Positions 1 through 8,402 of a DNA stretch of 64,000 nt are shown here, piece by piece; position 1 is the first letter of the stretch, and every line of letters starts with the position of its first letter. The position numbers were made by a program, and so were the translations under genes. The DNA comes from Aliivibrio fischeri (GTDB lineage: Bacteria; Pseudomonadota; Gammaproteobacteria; Enterobacterales; Vibrionaceae). The stretch is from the NCBI RefSeq assembly GCF_009727955.1, contig NZ_WOBR01000004.1:621724-685723 (forward strand), written 5' to 3'. The notes under the pieces were generated by a model. That model saw nothing but the letters and a program-made list of their open reading frames with translations, was not told the DNA's origin and ran no database searches.

Positions 1-1
1 A

Positions 2-433
2 CCCCGTTTATTTCAACTTATTTTCTTATTATTTGTCTTAATCGCCGCATTTACTTGGAGAACAATTACCTACGTTCCCGAAAGTGGTTTAACATCTAAC
101 AGTGAATTATCAACGGCATGTGATATGACAGAGCAAGCATGTTTGATTAATATTGATAATAATCAATTCATTATTGATGTTGCCTCAAGACCGATACAGC
201 AAAATGCTGAGATGATTGTTAACATTAAAGGCGAGGATATTGCCTTAAATCTTCAAGCAAAAGGTGCCGACATGAATATGGGCATATTGAAATTCACAAA
301 AGAATTAAAGGGCGGTGATGTAGCGTCTTATTCAACCTTTGTACCTAAATGTAAACATAATGAAATGAAATGGTTAGTTATGATTACAGCAGATGGGAAA
401 AATGAAGAAATCATATTTACTGCAAAAAAATAA
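2..433 (+). CDS. Membrane-anchored periplasmic protein, 5' end outside window
   Basis: The reading frame is open from base 2 to the stop at 433, so the start lies before the window; the ATG at 125 is internal. The visible part begins with a hydrophobic helix (about residues 3-17, ending near FTWR), followed by an extracytoplasmic domain of about 120 residues with three cysteines. The spacing of the MNMG motif and the later PKC...MKW residues recalls FixH/YtkA-like periplasmic domains found near cytochrome oxidase or copper genes. I cannot confirm that family by eye. It stands alone before the FIST gene, with a 97-base gap. Function is not assigned. Confidence 0.6.
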   Translation, partial: PRLFQLIFLLFVLIAAFTWRTITYVPESGLTSNSELSTACDMTEQACLINIDNNQFIIDVASRPIQQNAEMIVNIKGEDIALNLQAKGADMNMGILKFTKELKGGDVASYSTFVPKCKHNEMKWLVMITADGKNEEIIFTAKK

Positions 434-530
434 TTTCTTTTCATAGGGTTAAATAGATAACGTTCAAAAATCAAGCGCTCGAACATAAATATGTAAAATA
501 TACATATAACTATGACTATTTGGAGCAATT

Positions 531-1715
531 TTGAAGATAATTAGTGGTGTTTCGCAAAAAAACAATTCATATGATGCTGTATATGACTGTATCCGAAATA
601 TGGCTACTGAACAATCTGCTCCAAATTTAATATTATGTTATTTCACTGAACGGCATAATAAAGAAACGATCATCTCGACATTAAAGAGTCAGTTTCCGTC
701 TAGTAAAATTCATGGATGCACATCTTGCCAAGGAATCATGACTGATCAAGGATTTGCTGATGACCACTCAATAGCTGTATGGGGGATTTTCGATTCCGGT
801 TTAGGTTGCTATGGGACGAGTATCAGTCAGTTTATTTCCCACTATGATATAGAGTCATTAACAATCCACCTACTAGAGGAAGCGATTAAAGATAGTGGCA
901 GGGAAGGGGAATTACCTTCGTTAGTATTATTACATGCAACTTCAGGCCATGAAGAAAAAATAATTTCAGTTATTGATACTTTTTTTGGTTCTCCTGTTCC
1001 ACTTATTGGTGGCACAGCTGCAGACAATCACAATCAAGGTTTATGGAGTGTCTTTACACAAGACGGTTGCGTGAAAAGCGGTATTTCAATTTCAGTTTTC
1101 TATCCTTCCTGTAAAGTATCTTATTCATTTCACTCAGGATACGCTCCTTCAAATGTATCTGGTATAGCAACAAAAACAGATAAACGAACTATTTATGAAA
1201 TAGATAACCGTCCAGCTCTTGAAGTATATAAAGAGTGGACGAATATGTCTTGTTTGTTAAACAAAAGCGCAAATTTATTAGAAAACATGGCTCAATACCC
1301 ATTCGGACGTATTGCTGGTTATATGTATGATATTCCATACTTTAAACTTGCACATCCAACTAAGATAACGAATGATGGAGGGATTGAGTGCTTCGCAAAT
1401 ATATATGAAGGCGAAGAAGTATTTGTTATGTATGGAGAAAAAGACCAAATCATATCACGACCTCAACGGGTTATTGACTCTGCAACGAATTTTAAACAAG
1501 AGAAATTTGTCCCAATTGGTGGCATTAATATTTTTTGTGCAGGTTCAATGATGCACATTAAATCCTCTATGTTAGATGTCTGTGATTCGGTGAATGCAGC
1601 AATGCACGGAGCTCCTTATATTTGCCCATTTACTTTTGGTGAACAAGGTCGTTTTACTGGTGGGGAAAATGCTCACGGTAACTTAATGGTATCAACCGTT
1701 TTATTTCATAATTAG
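531..1715 (+). CDS. FIST-domain sensor protein (NosP-like)
   Basis: A 394-residue soluble protein with the FIST N-terminal domain (about residues 20-220, with the early GCTSCQG motif) and FIST C-terminal domain (about 225-370). FIST proteins are small-ligand sensors. When paired with a histidine kinase they are known as NosP, a haem-based nitric-oxide sensor that controls a co-transcribed kinase and so biofilm or quorum signalling in Pseudomonas, Shewanella and Vibrio cholerae (VpsS). The start is a TTG at 531, preceded by TTTGGAGC as ribosome binding site. The kinase gene begins three bases after the stop, so the two are surely co-translated. Haem binding is inferred from gene pairing, not shown by the sequence. 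Confidence 0.8.
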   Translation: MKIISGVSQKNNSYDAVYDCIRNMATEQSAPNLILCYFTERHNKETIISTLKSQFPSSKIHGCTSCQGIMTDQGFADDHSIAVWGIFDSGLGCYGTSISQFISHYDIESLTIHLLEEAIKDSGREGELPSLVLLHATSGHEEKIISVIDTFFGSPVPLIGGTAADNHNQGLWSVFTQDGCVKSGISISVFYPSCKVSYSFHSGYAPSNVSGIATKTDKRTIYEIDNRPALEVYKEWTNMSCLLNKSANLLENMAQYPFGRIAGYMYDIPYFKLAHPTKITNDGGIECFANIYEGEEVFVMYGEKDQIISRPQRVIDSATNFKQEKFVPIGGINIFCAGSMMHIKSSMLDVCDSVNAAMHGAPYICPFTFGEQGRFTGGENAHGNLMVSTVLFHN

Positions 1716-1718
1716 GTA

Positions 1719-3803
1719 TTGTCTGTGAAAAATCATTCTGAAAAAGAACAATTTCAAGAAATACTGTTGGAATTAAAACGAAGTAAAGAACGTGAAGCTC
1801 AACTTCATAAAGAAAATCAAGTTATTTTGCGTGGTTTATCTGCCATTTCAGATGCACAAACGAAAGAAGATATTTTTAATGGTTTATTAAATGTCATTAA
1901 GGAATTTGTTGAGTTTGATAACGCTATTGTTGTTTCATCAACCGATAAAGATAATTTTTCAGTTTTAGCATCAACAAATCCATATTTTGATAATTTAGAG
2001 TGGTCGTATAACGATCTCTTTTATCGTGCTTGCCATGATGAAACCATCGTATTATTCCAACCACATAAAACAAAAGCATTTTTATTTAAGAATTCAGACC
2101 TACAAAGTTTATTTTCTTCTGTTGCAATATGTGGCCTGAAGTCCCATTCGGGTTATGCTGTAATAATTTTAGCATGCTCAAGATTTGGAGCTTACTCGAC
2201 ATTAGAAAAAGATAAAATTGAACGCTTTATGCCATTAGTAGAGCGGGCAGTCATTGATATCGATTATAAAGAACGTCTCAATGCGATGGTTTCACTTAAA
2301 ACAAAAGAGCTTTTCTTAAGTAAGGAACGTTTTCAAGATTTTGCTGAAACCGTCGGAGACTGGTTCTGGGAAACGGATCCTCAATTTAATTTTACTTACT
2401 TGTCTGATACTAAAATAAATAACACATCAATCATATCTCAAAATCTACTTAGCTTGATCAGCAATGATTTCATTAACTCTACGATAATTGAATCAGAAAA
2501 AAAGCTTGAACCATTTCATGAAGTGGAATGGAATCCTGATATTTTCAATAATAAAGTTTGGTTAAGCCTTAGTGGTAAACCATTTTTCGATGAGTTTGGT
2601 ACTTTTGTTGGTTACCGAGGCACAGCAAAAGATATCTCTGCTAGAAAAAAACGAATCAGAGACATTCAAACTGCAAAAACTGAAGCTGAAAAAGCAAATA
2701 AAGCAAAGTCACAGTTTCTGGCTATGATGAGTCATGAAATTAGAACACCATTAAACTCGATACTTGGTCTTGTGGATGTGTTTCATAGTAGTTTACTTTC
2801 AGAAGAGCAATTAGATTGGCTCAATCAAATGGAAAGCTCTTCTCAATTACTGCTTACAATAATCAGTGACGTACTTGATATATCCAGAATTGAAGCTGGA
2901 ACATTTGTTTTAAACGAACAACCAATTGATTTATTGAGATCTTTAAATACATCTATTAATTTTTTAAACACAAGAGCTAAGGATAAAGGGATTACTTTAA
3001 CTGTTACGGCGTCACAAAATATACCTAAATATGTTTTTGCTGACGCAACTAGGTTATCTCAAATAATCTTCAATTTAGTTGGCAATGCGATTAAATTCAC
3101 TAATCATGGACATGTCGCTGTTAAAATCGATAAGTTACCTAATAATTCAATATCTATATCAGTTACTGATAGCGGAATTGGCATTGCTTCAACAACATTA
3201 GAGCAATTATTTAAACCATTTGTGCAAGCAGACAGTTCAATAACTAGAAAATACGGTGGAACTGGTCTTGGTTTAGCTATTATTAAGCGCTTAGTTGAAC
3301 TAATGCAAGGAACAATAGCAGTAGAAAGCCGCTTAAATGTAGGCAGTACTTTTAAAATAACTCTGCCTTTAAAAGAGATCAGCAATTTACCGAAACAATT
3401 AAATAATGAAGCTAAAGAATTGGTTAATCAGCGTAGCTTAAATATTTTGTTAGCAGAAGATAATAAAGCAAATCAAGCTGTTCTTCAGATATTGCTAGAA
3501 AAACAGGGCCACCATGTATCAATAGTCAGTAATGGTGAAGAGGCTATTTCAATATTTAAACATCAGATAAACTGTCAGTTTTTTGATGTGGTTCTTATGG
3601 ATGTATCGATGCCAGTTAAAGATGGTATCAGTGCAACAACTGAATTAAGAAAGTTAGGTATCGAGCTACCCATAATAGCAATCACAGCACATGCAATGGA
3701 GACAGAAAAAGAAATGTGTTTGGAAGCTGGTATGAACGATTTCATATCAAAACCAATCAGAGCAAAAGACTTATCAGATATTTTAATCAAGTACAGTTCT
3801 TAA
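1719..3803 (+). CDS. Hybrid sensor histidine kinase (GAF-PAS-HisKA-HATPase-REC)
   Basis: A 694-residue cytoplasmic kinase with no membrane helices. It has an N-terminal coiled coil (residues 5-40), a GAF-like region (about 40-180), a PAS domain (about 203-310), HisKA with phospho-acceptor His339 in MMSHEIRTP, and HATPase_c with the N box near 452, DSGIGI and GGTGLGLA. The C-terminal receiver domain starts near 573 and its phospho-acceptor is Asp628 (LMDVSMP). No Hpt domain is present, so phosphate must pass to a separate Hpt protein, LuxU being the known partner of the V. cholerae VpsS kinase. The start is TTG at 1719 or GTG at 1725. As partner of the FIST protein it should report nitric oxide or a related ligand; that is inference from the pairing. 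Confidence 0.85.
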   Translation: MSVKNHSEKEQFQEILLELKRSKEREAQLHKENQVILRGLSAISDAQTKEDIFNGLLNVIKEFVEFDNAIVVSSTDKDNFSVLASTNPYFDNLEWSYNDLFYRACHDETIVLFQPHKTKAFLFKNSDLQSLFSSVAICGLKSHSGYAVIILACSRFGAYSTLEKDKIERFMPLVERAVIDIDYKERLNAMVSLKTKELFLSKERFQDFAETVGDWFWETDPQFNFTYLSDTKINNTSIISQNLLSLISNDFINSTIIESEKKLEPFHEVEWNPDIFNNKVWLSLSGKPFFDEFGTFVGYRGTAKDISARKKRIRDIQTAKTEAEKANKAKSQFLAMMSHEIRTPLNSILGLVDVFHSSLLSEEQLDWLNQMESSSQLLLTIISDVLDISRIEAGTFVLNEQPIDLLRSLNTSINFLNTRAKDKGITLTVTASQNIPKYVFADATRLSQIIFNLVGNAIKFTNHGHVAVKIDKLPNNSISISVTDSGIGIASTTLEQLFKPFVQADSSITRKYGGTGLGLAIIKRLVELMQGTIAVESRLNVGSTFKITLPLKEISNLPKQLNNEAKELVNQRSLNILLAEDNKANQAVLQILLEKQGHHVSIVSNGEEAISIFKHQINCQFFDVVLMDVSMPVKDGISATTELRKLGIELPIIAITAHAMETEKEMCLEAGMNDFISKPIRAKDLSDILIKYSS

Positions 3804-3826
3804 GTAACTTAGCTTGTAACAATCAG

Positions 3827-3874
3827 GCTAATAATCAATAGATAAATACGAAGTATTATTTAATGATTATTAGC
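3827..3874 (+). terminator. Hairpin after the FIST-kinase operon
   Basis: An 11-base inverted repeat GCTAATAATCA / TGATTATTAGC, with an inner AATAC-GAA-GTATT stem, begins 23 bases after the kinase stop and is followed by TATTTT. It is AT-rich and its U-tract is imperfect, so it is only a probable terminator. Confidence 0.45.
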
Positions 3875-4330
3875 TATTTTATGGTAAATACGATTATGGT
3901 TAAATTGAAGCGAAAAACAGTGAAGATAAGAGATAGTGTAGCATTACAAGCAACAATCTATATAACCCTAAACCCTATTTAACATAATATACATAATGCG
4001 CACTAAAGTGTTAGGTTAATTATCAGAGAAAATCGGCTTTAAAATGCTATTTTTGCTTATTAGTATCATATGGTTTCAAGTTTTCTTTTATGCTTCTTAT
4101 ACTATCTTAGTTTTCTGTTTATGATTCATTTCTTTAAATCACTCATTTAAGTGTATCGTCATTTTTGCTATTCACTCGTTCTACTAAATTATCCTGGCAC
4201 TTTAAGTCAATACTTGGTGATATCTTACGTTTTAATTTGTTATTACTTTAATCCACCAGTAAACTGTATCTGTTATTTTTAAATAGTTACATTGTCACAA
4301 TATCTATTACTATTCAATATGGGACTTTCC
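3875..4330. other. Intergenic region, no gene recognised
   Basis: About 450 bases of AT-rich DNA between the kinase terminator and the DUF1439 lipoprotein. Stops are frequent in all frames and I see no RNA gene. It must hold the lipoprotein promoter, and it contains a matS-like 13-mer near its right end. Confidence 0.5.
4286..4298 (-). other. matS-like site
   Basis: GTTACATTGTCAC, which on the minus strand reads GTGACAATGTAAC. It matches the E. coli matS consensus GTGACRNYGTCAC at 12 of 13 positions and lies about 1.1 kb from the matP start codon. Confidence 0.5.
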
Positions 4331-4885
4331 ATGAATCACTGTAAATCAATGCTATTATCTCTGTCTTGTGTTCTTTCATTATCTGGATGTGCTAGCTATT
4401 CAGTTACAGAACAAGAAATGACAGATTACCTATCTAATGAAGTTCATGTTGAAAAATCTGTAGGTATTCCTGGTGTGCTTTATGCGCAAGTAAATGTTGA
4501 AGATGTGAATGTCACTATTGGCCGTGTAGATGCGAATCGAATTGCCGTTTATGCAAATACAACCGCTGATGTTGAGATCATGAATCAACTAACCCAGAAT
4601 TTGGCTTTATCTCTAGAGTTCAGTGCGATTCCTGAATACGATAAAAAAACAGGTGAAATTTATTTAAAAGCACTTAGATTAGAAAAATTTGAAGATCAAA
4701 ATGGCGAATTGCCGCAAGATATTGCTGCTCTATTAAAACCCGCGGTTTCAATTATTGGTTATGCACTTTCAAATGAACCAGCATATAAGCTCGATTCCAA
4801 TAAACTTAAAGAATCTCTTATTAAGTCTTCTGAACCTAATTTAGTTATAAAAAACAATAAGCTAGTGATTGAGTTATTTGATTAA
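4331..4885 (+). CDS. DUF1439 family lipoprotein (YceB-like)
   Basis: A 184-residue precursor. The chosen ATG gives a signal peptide with lipobox LSGC and acylated Cys at residue 20; an upstream TTG at 4292 would add 13 residues before it and is less likely. The mature part matches the pattern of the DUF1439 family (E. coli YceB), an envelope lipoprotein of unknown biochemical role. There is no obvious partner gene: the kinase operon lies upstream and matP is convergent downstream, 50 bases away. The family call comes from size, lipobox and the general pattern and is moderately sure. Confidence 0.7.
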   Translation: MNHCKSMLLSLSCVLSLSGCASYSVTEQEMTDYLSNEVHVEKSVGIPGVLYAQVNVEDVNVTIGRVDANRIAVYANTTADVEIMNQLTQNLALSLEFSAIPEYDKKTGEIYLKALRLEKFEDQNGELPQDIAALLKPAVSIIGYALSNEPAYKLDSNKLKESLIKSSEPNLVIKNNKLVIELFD

Positions 4886-4935
4886 TTAGATACACGAAAG
4901 CGAGTTATAGTGCATTAAGTGTAATAAAGAAGCTC

Positions 4936-5382
4936 CTATTTAAGGAGCTCATGCAAGTCAGCTTTTAATGAAGAAACAGTGCGGCTAACCTTTTCTGTTT
5001 TTGATGCTTCACTAAGTAAATATTCAATGGTATCTGATAGCGTTGAATCTAAATCTTGCGCTCTTAACGAGAGTTTTTCCCATACTCGATAATCAAGATC
5101 AATAGACTTCTTACGAGTATGCTCTTGTTCTGCATTAAAATGACGTTTACGTTTAGCCCTTATTGCTTGTTTAAGTTTATTTTCAAGCTCTGGATTCATG
5201 TGTTTTTGAATCCACTCAAGCGCTTTAACGGGTTCATGTTCAAGTTTTACAAACTCATCAACCCATTTTTTTTGTTCACTTGAATCAATATAACAAGTAA
5301 TAGATTCTCCCATACGGTGCTTATTGAACAAATACATCCATTTCCAACCAGCTTCTAGGTTTTCAAGTTGTTGGTACTTCAT
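4936..5382 (-). CDS. matP: Macrodomain Ter protein MatP
   Basis: A 148-residue DNA-binding protein that organises the replication terminus (Ter) macrodomain by binding matS sites and, in E. coli, linking Ter to the divisome through ZapB. The start MKYQQLENLEAGWKWMYL and the C-terminal ribbon-helix-helix region (about residues 88-135, with RKKSIDLDYRVWEKL) are typical of MatP. It is transcribed away from ycbZ, and the matP-ycbZ-fabA-rmf order is that of E. coli. A matS-like 13-mer lies 33 bases upstream of its start, which could allow autoregulation. The gene itself suggests that the window is in or near the terminus region. Confidence 0.95.
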   Translation of the reverse strand: MKYQQLENLEAGWKWMYLFNKHRMGESITCYIDSSEQKKWVDEFVKLEHEPVKALEWIQKHMNPELENKLKQAIRAKRKRHFNAEQEHTRKKSIDLDYRVWEKLSLRAQDLDSTLSDTIEYLLSEASKTEKVSRTVSSLKADLHELLK

Positions 5383-5414
5383 AATAAGTCACTCGTTATA
5401 AAAGAAAATGTTGG

Positions 5415-5427
5415 GTGACAGTGTAAC
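5415..5427 (+). other. matS-like site upstream of matP
   Basis: GTGACAGTGTAAC, 12 of 13 matches to GTGACRNYGTCAC, in the 180-base space between the divergent matP and ycbZ genes. It could serve both Ter organisation and matP autoregulation. Confidence 0.55.
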
Positions 5428-5562
5428 TGTAGACACTGGCAAGTTCAATTAAATAACAACAAATATGAGATTCTGATCTAATTGCTAATGTAAGCTCTGA
5501 AAAATCAGACGTTTTACATTATGTCATGTATAATCGATTTTATTTTTTAGTCATAAGTAAGC

Positions 5563-7233
5563 ATGCAGTTAGTAGACACGCCATTTACAATTTCACCAAA
5601 TTTCGCGCATATCGAAAATGATTTGAATAATGCACTCTTATCTGAAGTTCAAGACGCCTACTCTTTGCAACCTCGATTAGTTCAAGCCCTGACGAATTTC
5701 TCTCAAATCAATGGCATTAATATACTTCAGTTAACCGCATTAGATAACCGAGTTTATCGTGAATATGTTGCAACATGGCTAAAGAATAATAGTAAGAACC
5801 GTGTTGATCAAGATAGCAATGTGCCGGTTATTATTGCTGAAAGTGCATCTGAAGCAGAGTTATTTGGTATCTATCATAATAAATCTGATAGTTTAGAATC
5901 AGGTTTACTTCAACAAGCTAATGGTGGTTTTTTAATTATATCGCCAAGTATCTTGCTTGCTAATCCATATTTATGGCCTAGATTAAAAAGTCTACTGCAA
6001 GGCAGTCCTATAACGATTCCTTCAAGTGATCTTAAATCACCTAAAACAACAAGCCATCAACTGTTTGTCGATGTAAAATTAATCATCGTTGGTGATCGCG
6101 CTTTATTAGGTGAAATTGAACAACTAGAACCCGATTTACTTGCTGGCATGTCCATGTATTCTGAGTACGAATTTGATACAAAAATATCAAGTGACAGCGT
6201 AACTGCTTACGTTCAGCTCATTAATGCTATATTGAACGATAATGGACATTTACCACTAAATGATGGCTTATCGTTATTGCCATTATTAAAAGTTGGCGCA
6301 CGTGAGTGTGAAGATCAAACTCGATTAAATTTATGTTTAATTTGGCTAAATTCATTTTTGGCTCAAGCTTCATTAGCTTCTGAATCAAAAACCAGTGTTT
6401 GTGCAGCCGATTTTAATCGTGCTATTGAATCTAAATACTATATTGAATCTTATTTACCATCACGTGCGTTAGACGATATTCTCGAAAACAACATTCTTAT
6501 TGAAACTCAAGGTGAAAAAGTTGGCCAAATTAACGGGCTAACCGTCGTATCTGTTCCAGGGCACCCTATTTCTTATGGTGAAGCTTCACGCATTTCTTGT
6601 GTTGTACATACTGGTGATGGCGAGCTATCTGATGTTGAACGTAAAGTGGAACTTGGTGGTAATATTCATGCTAAGGGCATGTTGATCATGCAAGCTTATA
6701 TCTTAAGCCAACTTGATTCTCGTGAACCTTTACCTTTTACCGCTTCAATGGTATTTGAACAATCTTATTGTGAAGTTGATGGTGACAGCGCTAGCTTAGC
6801 TGAATTATGTGCATTATTAAGTGCCCTATCAATTAAGCCAATAACTCAAAGTATCGCTATTACAGGCTCTGTCGATCAGTTTGGTTCTGCTCAGCCTATT
6901 GGCGGTGTTAACGAAAAAATTGAAGCCTTTTATCAGTTATGCCAAAAACGTGGGTTAACTGGTGAGCAAGGTGTTATTATCCCAGCAACAAATGGAATTA
7001 ATCTTGTACTTTCCGATGATGTCGTTCAAGCTGTAGAAGATAACTTATTTACTATCTACCCTGTAAATAACGTTGAAGAAGCAGTTGAGATTTTATTGGG
7101 GTTACCATTACAGTCAGAAGAACATGAGTCTATTTTCTCTTTAATTGCTCAACATATTGAAGAGGTTGAACATCATCCAACTCATTGTTCCGCTTTATTA
7201 TGTCGAATAAAACACTGGTTTAACCAGCGCTGA
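5563..7233 (+). CDS. ycbZ: Lon-like ATP-dependent protease homologue YcbZ (LonH)
   Basis: A 556-residue protein of the Lon-related YcbZ family. The C-terminal S16 protease domain (about residues 310-530) carries the Lon dyad: Ser409 in DGDSAS and Lys452 in GGVNEK, 43 residues apart as in E. coli Lon (679/722). The N-terminal part looks like a degenerate AAA region; I see no clear Walker A motif, as is usual for this family. It lies divergent from matP and 65 bases before fabA. A role in proteolysis linked to ribosome function or stress has been suggested for the family, but the substrates are not visible here. Confidence 0.88.
   Translation: MQLVDTPFTISPNFAHIENDLNNALLSEVQDAYSLQPRLVQALTNFSQINGINILQLTALDNRVYREYVATWLKNNSKNRVDQDSNVPVIIAESASEAELFGIYHNKSDSLESGLLQQANGGFLIISPSILLANPYLWPRLKSLLQGSPITIPSSDLKSPKTTSHQLFVDVKLIIVGDRALLGEIEQLEPDLLAGMSMYSEYEFDTKISSDSVTAYVQLINAILNDNGHLPLNDGLSLLPLLKVGARECEDQTRLNLCLIWLNSFLAQASLASESKTSVCAADFNRAIESKYYIESYLPSRALDDILENNILIETQGEKVGQINGLTVVSVPGHPISYGEASRISCVVHTGDGELSDVERKVELGGNIHAKGMLIMQAYILSQLDSREPLPFTASMVFEQSYCEVDGDSASLAELCALLSALSIKPITQSIAITGSVDQFGSAQPIGGVNEKIEAFYQLCQKRGLTGEQGVIIPATNGINLVLSDDVVQAVEDNLFTIYPVNNVEEAVEILLGLPLQSEEHESIFSLIAQHIEEVEHHPTHCSALLCRIKHWFNQR
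6191..6203 (+). other. matS-like site inside ycbZ
   Basis: GTGACAGCGTAAC, with the same single departure from the matS consensus (A for C at position 11) as the copy beside matP. Confidence 0.45.
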
Positions 7234-7298
7234 TCAGACTTGATATGAGTACAAGTGTTAGCTAGAATTTCTGCAACTTATTTAGGAGTAATACTTTA

Positions 7299-7817
7299 AT
7301 GCAAAACAAACCTAGTTCTTATGATCGCGAAGATTTACTAGCATCAAGCCGCGGCGAATTATTTGGCCCAAATGGTCCACAACTACCTGCACCAAATATG
7401 CTAATGATGGATCGCATCCCTCTTATGTCTGAAACAGAAGGTGCATTTGGTAAAGGTAAAGTGATCGCAGAGTTAGATATTACTCCAGATCTTTGGTTCT
7501 TTGATTGTCACTTCCCTGGCGACCCTGTAATGCCTGGCTGTCTTGGCCTTGATGCTATGTGGCAATTAGTTGGTTTCTTCCTTGGCTGGATTGGCGGCGA
7601 AGGTAAAGGTCGTGCTTTAGGTGTGGGTGAAGTTAAATTCACAGGCCAAGTACTTCCTACTGCGAAAAAAGTAACTTACGAAATCGATTTTAAACGTGTT
7701 ATCAACCGTAAACTGGTTATGGGCCTTGCTGATGGTCGTGTACTTGTTGATGGTAAAGAAATCTACGTAGCAAAAGATCTTAAAGTTGGTCTTTTCCAAG
7801 ATACATCGGCATTCTAA
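7299..7817 (+). CDS. fabA: 3-hydroxydecanoyl-ACP dehydratase/isomerase FabA
   Basis: A 172-residue cytoplasmic enzyme, the usual FabA length. It dehydrates 3-hydroxydecanoyl-ACP and isomerises trans-2- to cis-3-decenoyl-ACP, the branch point of unsaturated fatty acid synthesis. The hot-dog fold catalytic pair is visible as His71 ([11 protein letters not shown]) and Asp85 (LGLDAMW). A good ribosome binding site (TTTAGGAG) precedes the ATG. It follows ycbZ and is closed by a strong terminator. Control by FadR or FabR is usual for the gene in relatives, but I did not identify an operator here. Confidence 0.97.
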   Translation: MQNKPSSYDREDLLASSRGELFGPNGPQLPAPNMLMMDRIPLMSETEGAFGKGKVIAELDITPDLWFFDCHFPGDPVMPGCLGLDAMWQLVGFFLGWIGGEGKGRALGVGEVKFTGQVLPTAKKVTYEIDFKRVINRKLVMGLADGRVLVDGKEIYVAKDLKVGLFQDTSAF

Positions 7818-7840
7818 TTAAACTATTCTTTAGAGTGATT

Positions 7841-7868
7841 AAAAGCTAGCTCGGGGCTAGCTTTTTTA
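7841..7868 (+). terminator. fabA terminator
   Basis: AAAGCTAGC / GCTAGCTTT stem followed by TTTTTT, starting 24 bases after the fabA stop. Confidence 0.85.
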
Positions 7869-7969
7869 TTGCTACATATAATAAGTTATAGTGCGCTAGT
7901 GCTGTTTTGTAACTTATATTACCTACTCTAGGTGTTAGGTTACTTTAACTCGTTTTTCGTCAACTCTAG

Positions 7970-8001
7970 AAAAAAATTAAAGCCTCATATAGAGGCTTTA
8001 A
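7970..8001 (-). terminator. rmf terminator
   Basis: Perfect 10-base stem TTAAAGCCTC / GAGGCTTTAA with a 5-base loop. On the minus strand it ends in a run of T, 28 bases after the rmf stop. Confidence 0.85.
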
Positions 8002-8028
8002 TTTTAAAATTCTTTTTATTTTATGGGT

Positions 8029-8202
8029 TTACTTAAACAAACCGGACTGTTTGTCGTCTCTTGCGTCCCGCCAGCCTCCTAGCCAACATGAACGAGCATC
8101 CATTGATTGATATGGGCAATGCTCTGATGAGCGACCATTTAAGCCTGCTTTATACCCTTGTGATTGTGCTCGTTCTAAACGGTCACGCTTTTGTCTCTTC
8201 AT
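8029..8202 (-). CDS. rmf: Ribosome modulation factor RMF
   Basis: A 57-codon gene translating as MKRQKRDRLERAQSQGYKAG and onward, containing GLNGRS, CPY and SCWLGGWRDAR, the conserved body of RMF. RMF binds 30S subunits and dimerises 70S ribosomes into inactive 100S particles in stationary phase. A ribosome binding site (GAGGAC) precedes the ATG. The position next to fabA, convergent with it, matches E. coli. A strong terminator follows. Expression in relatives depends on ppGpp and growth phase; nothing here tests that. Confidence 0.95.
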   Translation of the reverse strand: MKRQKRDRLERAQSQGYKAGLNGRSSEHCPYQSMDARSCWLGGWRDARDDKQSGLFK

Positions 8203-8345
8203 AGTTCAGTCCTCATAGATGGAAAGCATGTTGCTTCATAAATGTACTACTTTACTACTTCACCCTTTTATTTAGTTAGGGTTCATCATGAACATTTCAT
8301 GATGACAATATTAAGAATCGACTAATTTTGTGTGTTTTTCAAGTA

Positions 8346-8384
8346 TAAAAAAAGCCTGAAACCACATAATGTGACTTCAGGCTT
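8346..8384 (-). terminator. Terminator of the DUF3466 gene
   Basis: AAGCCTGAA / TTCAGGCTT stem with an inner CACAT/ATGTG stem. On the minus strand it is followed by TTTTTTT. Confidence 0.85.
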
Positions 8385-8402
8385 AATCTTATTAATTAAG
8401 TT

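Noticed and set aside
3104-3385. Long minus-strand frames inside the kinase gene and similar antisense frames elsewhere
   Set aside because: They mirror strongly conserved plus-strand domains and have no start signals or protein-like character.
4292-4330. TTG start 13 codons upstream for the DUF1439 lipoprotein
   Set aside because: It would push the signal peptide and lipobox inward; the ATG at 4331 gives a normal lipoprotein signal.
4904-7894. Repeated GTTATAGTGC at 4904-4913 and 7885-7894
   Set aside because: Only two copies seen, different surroundings, no symmetry; probably chance.
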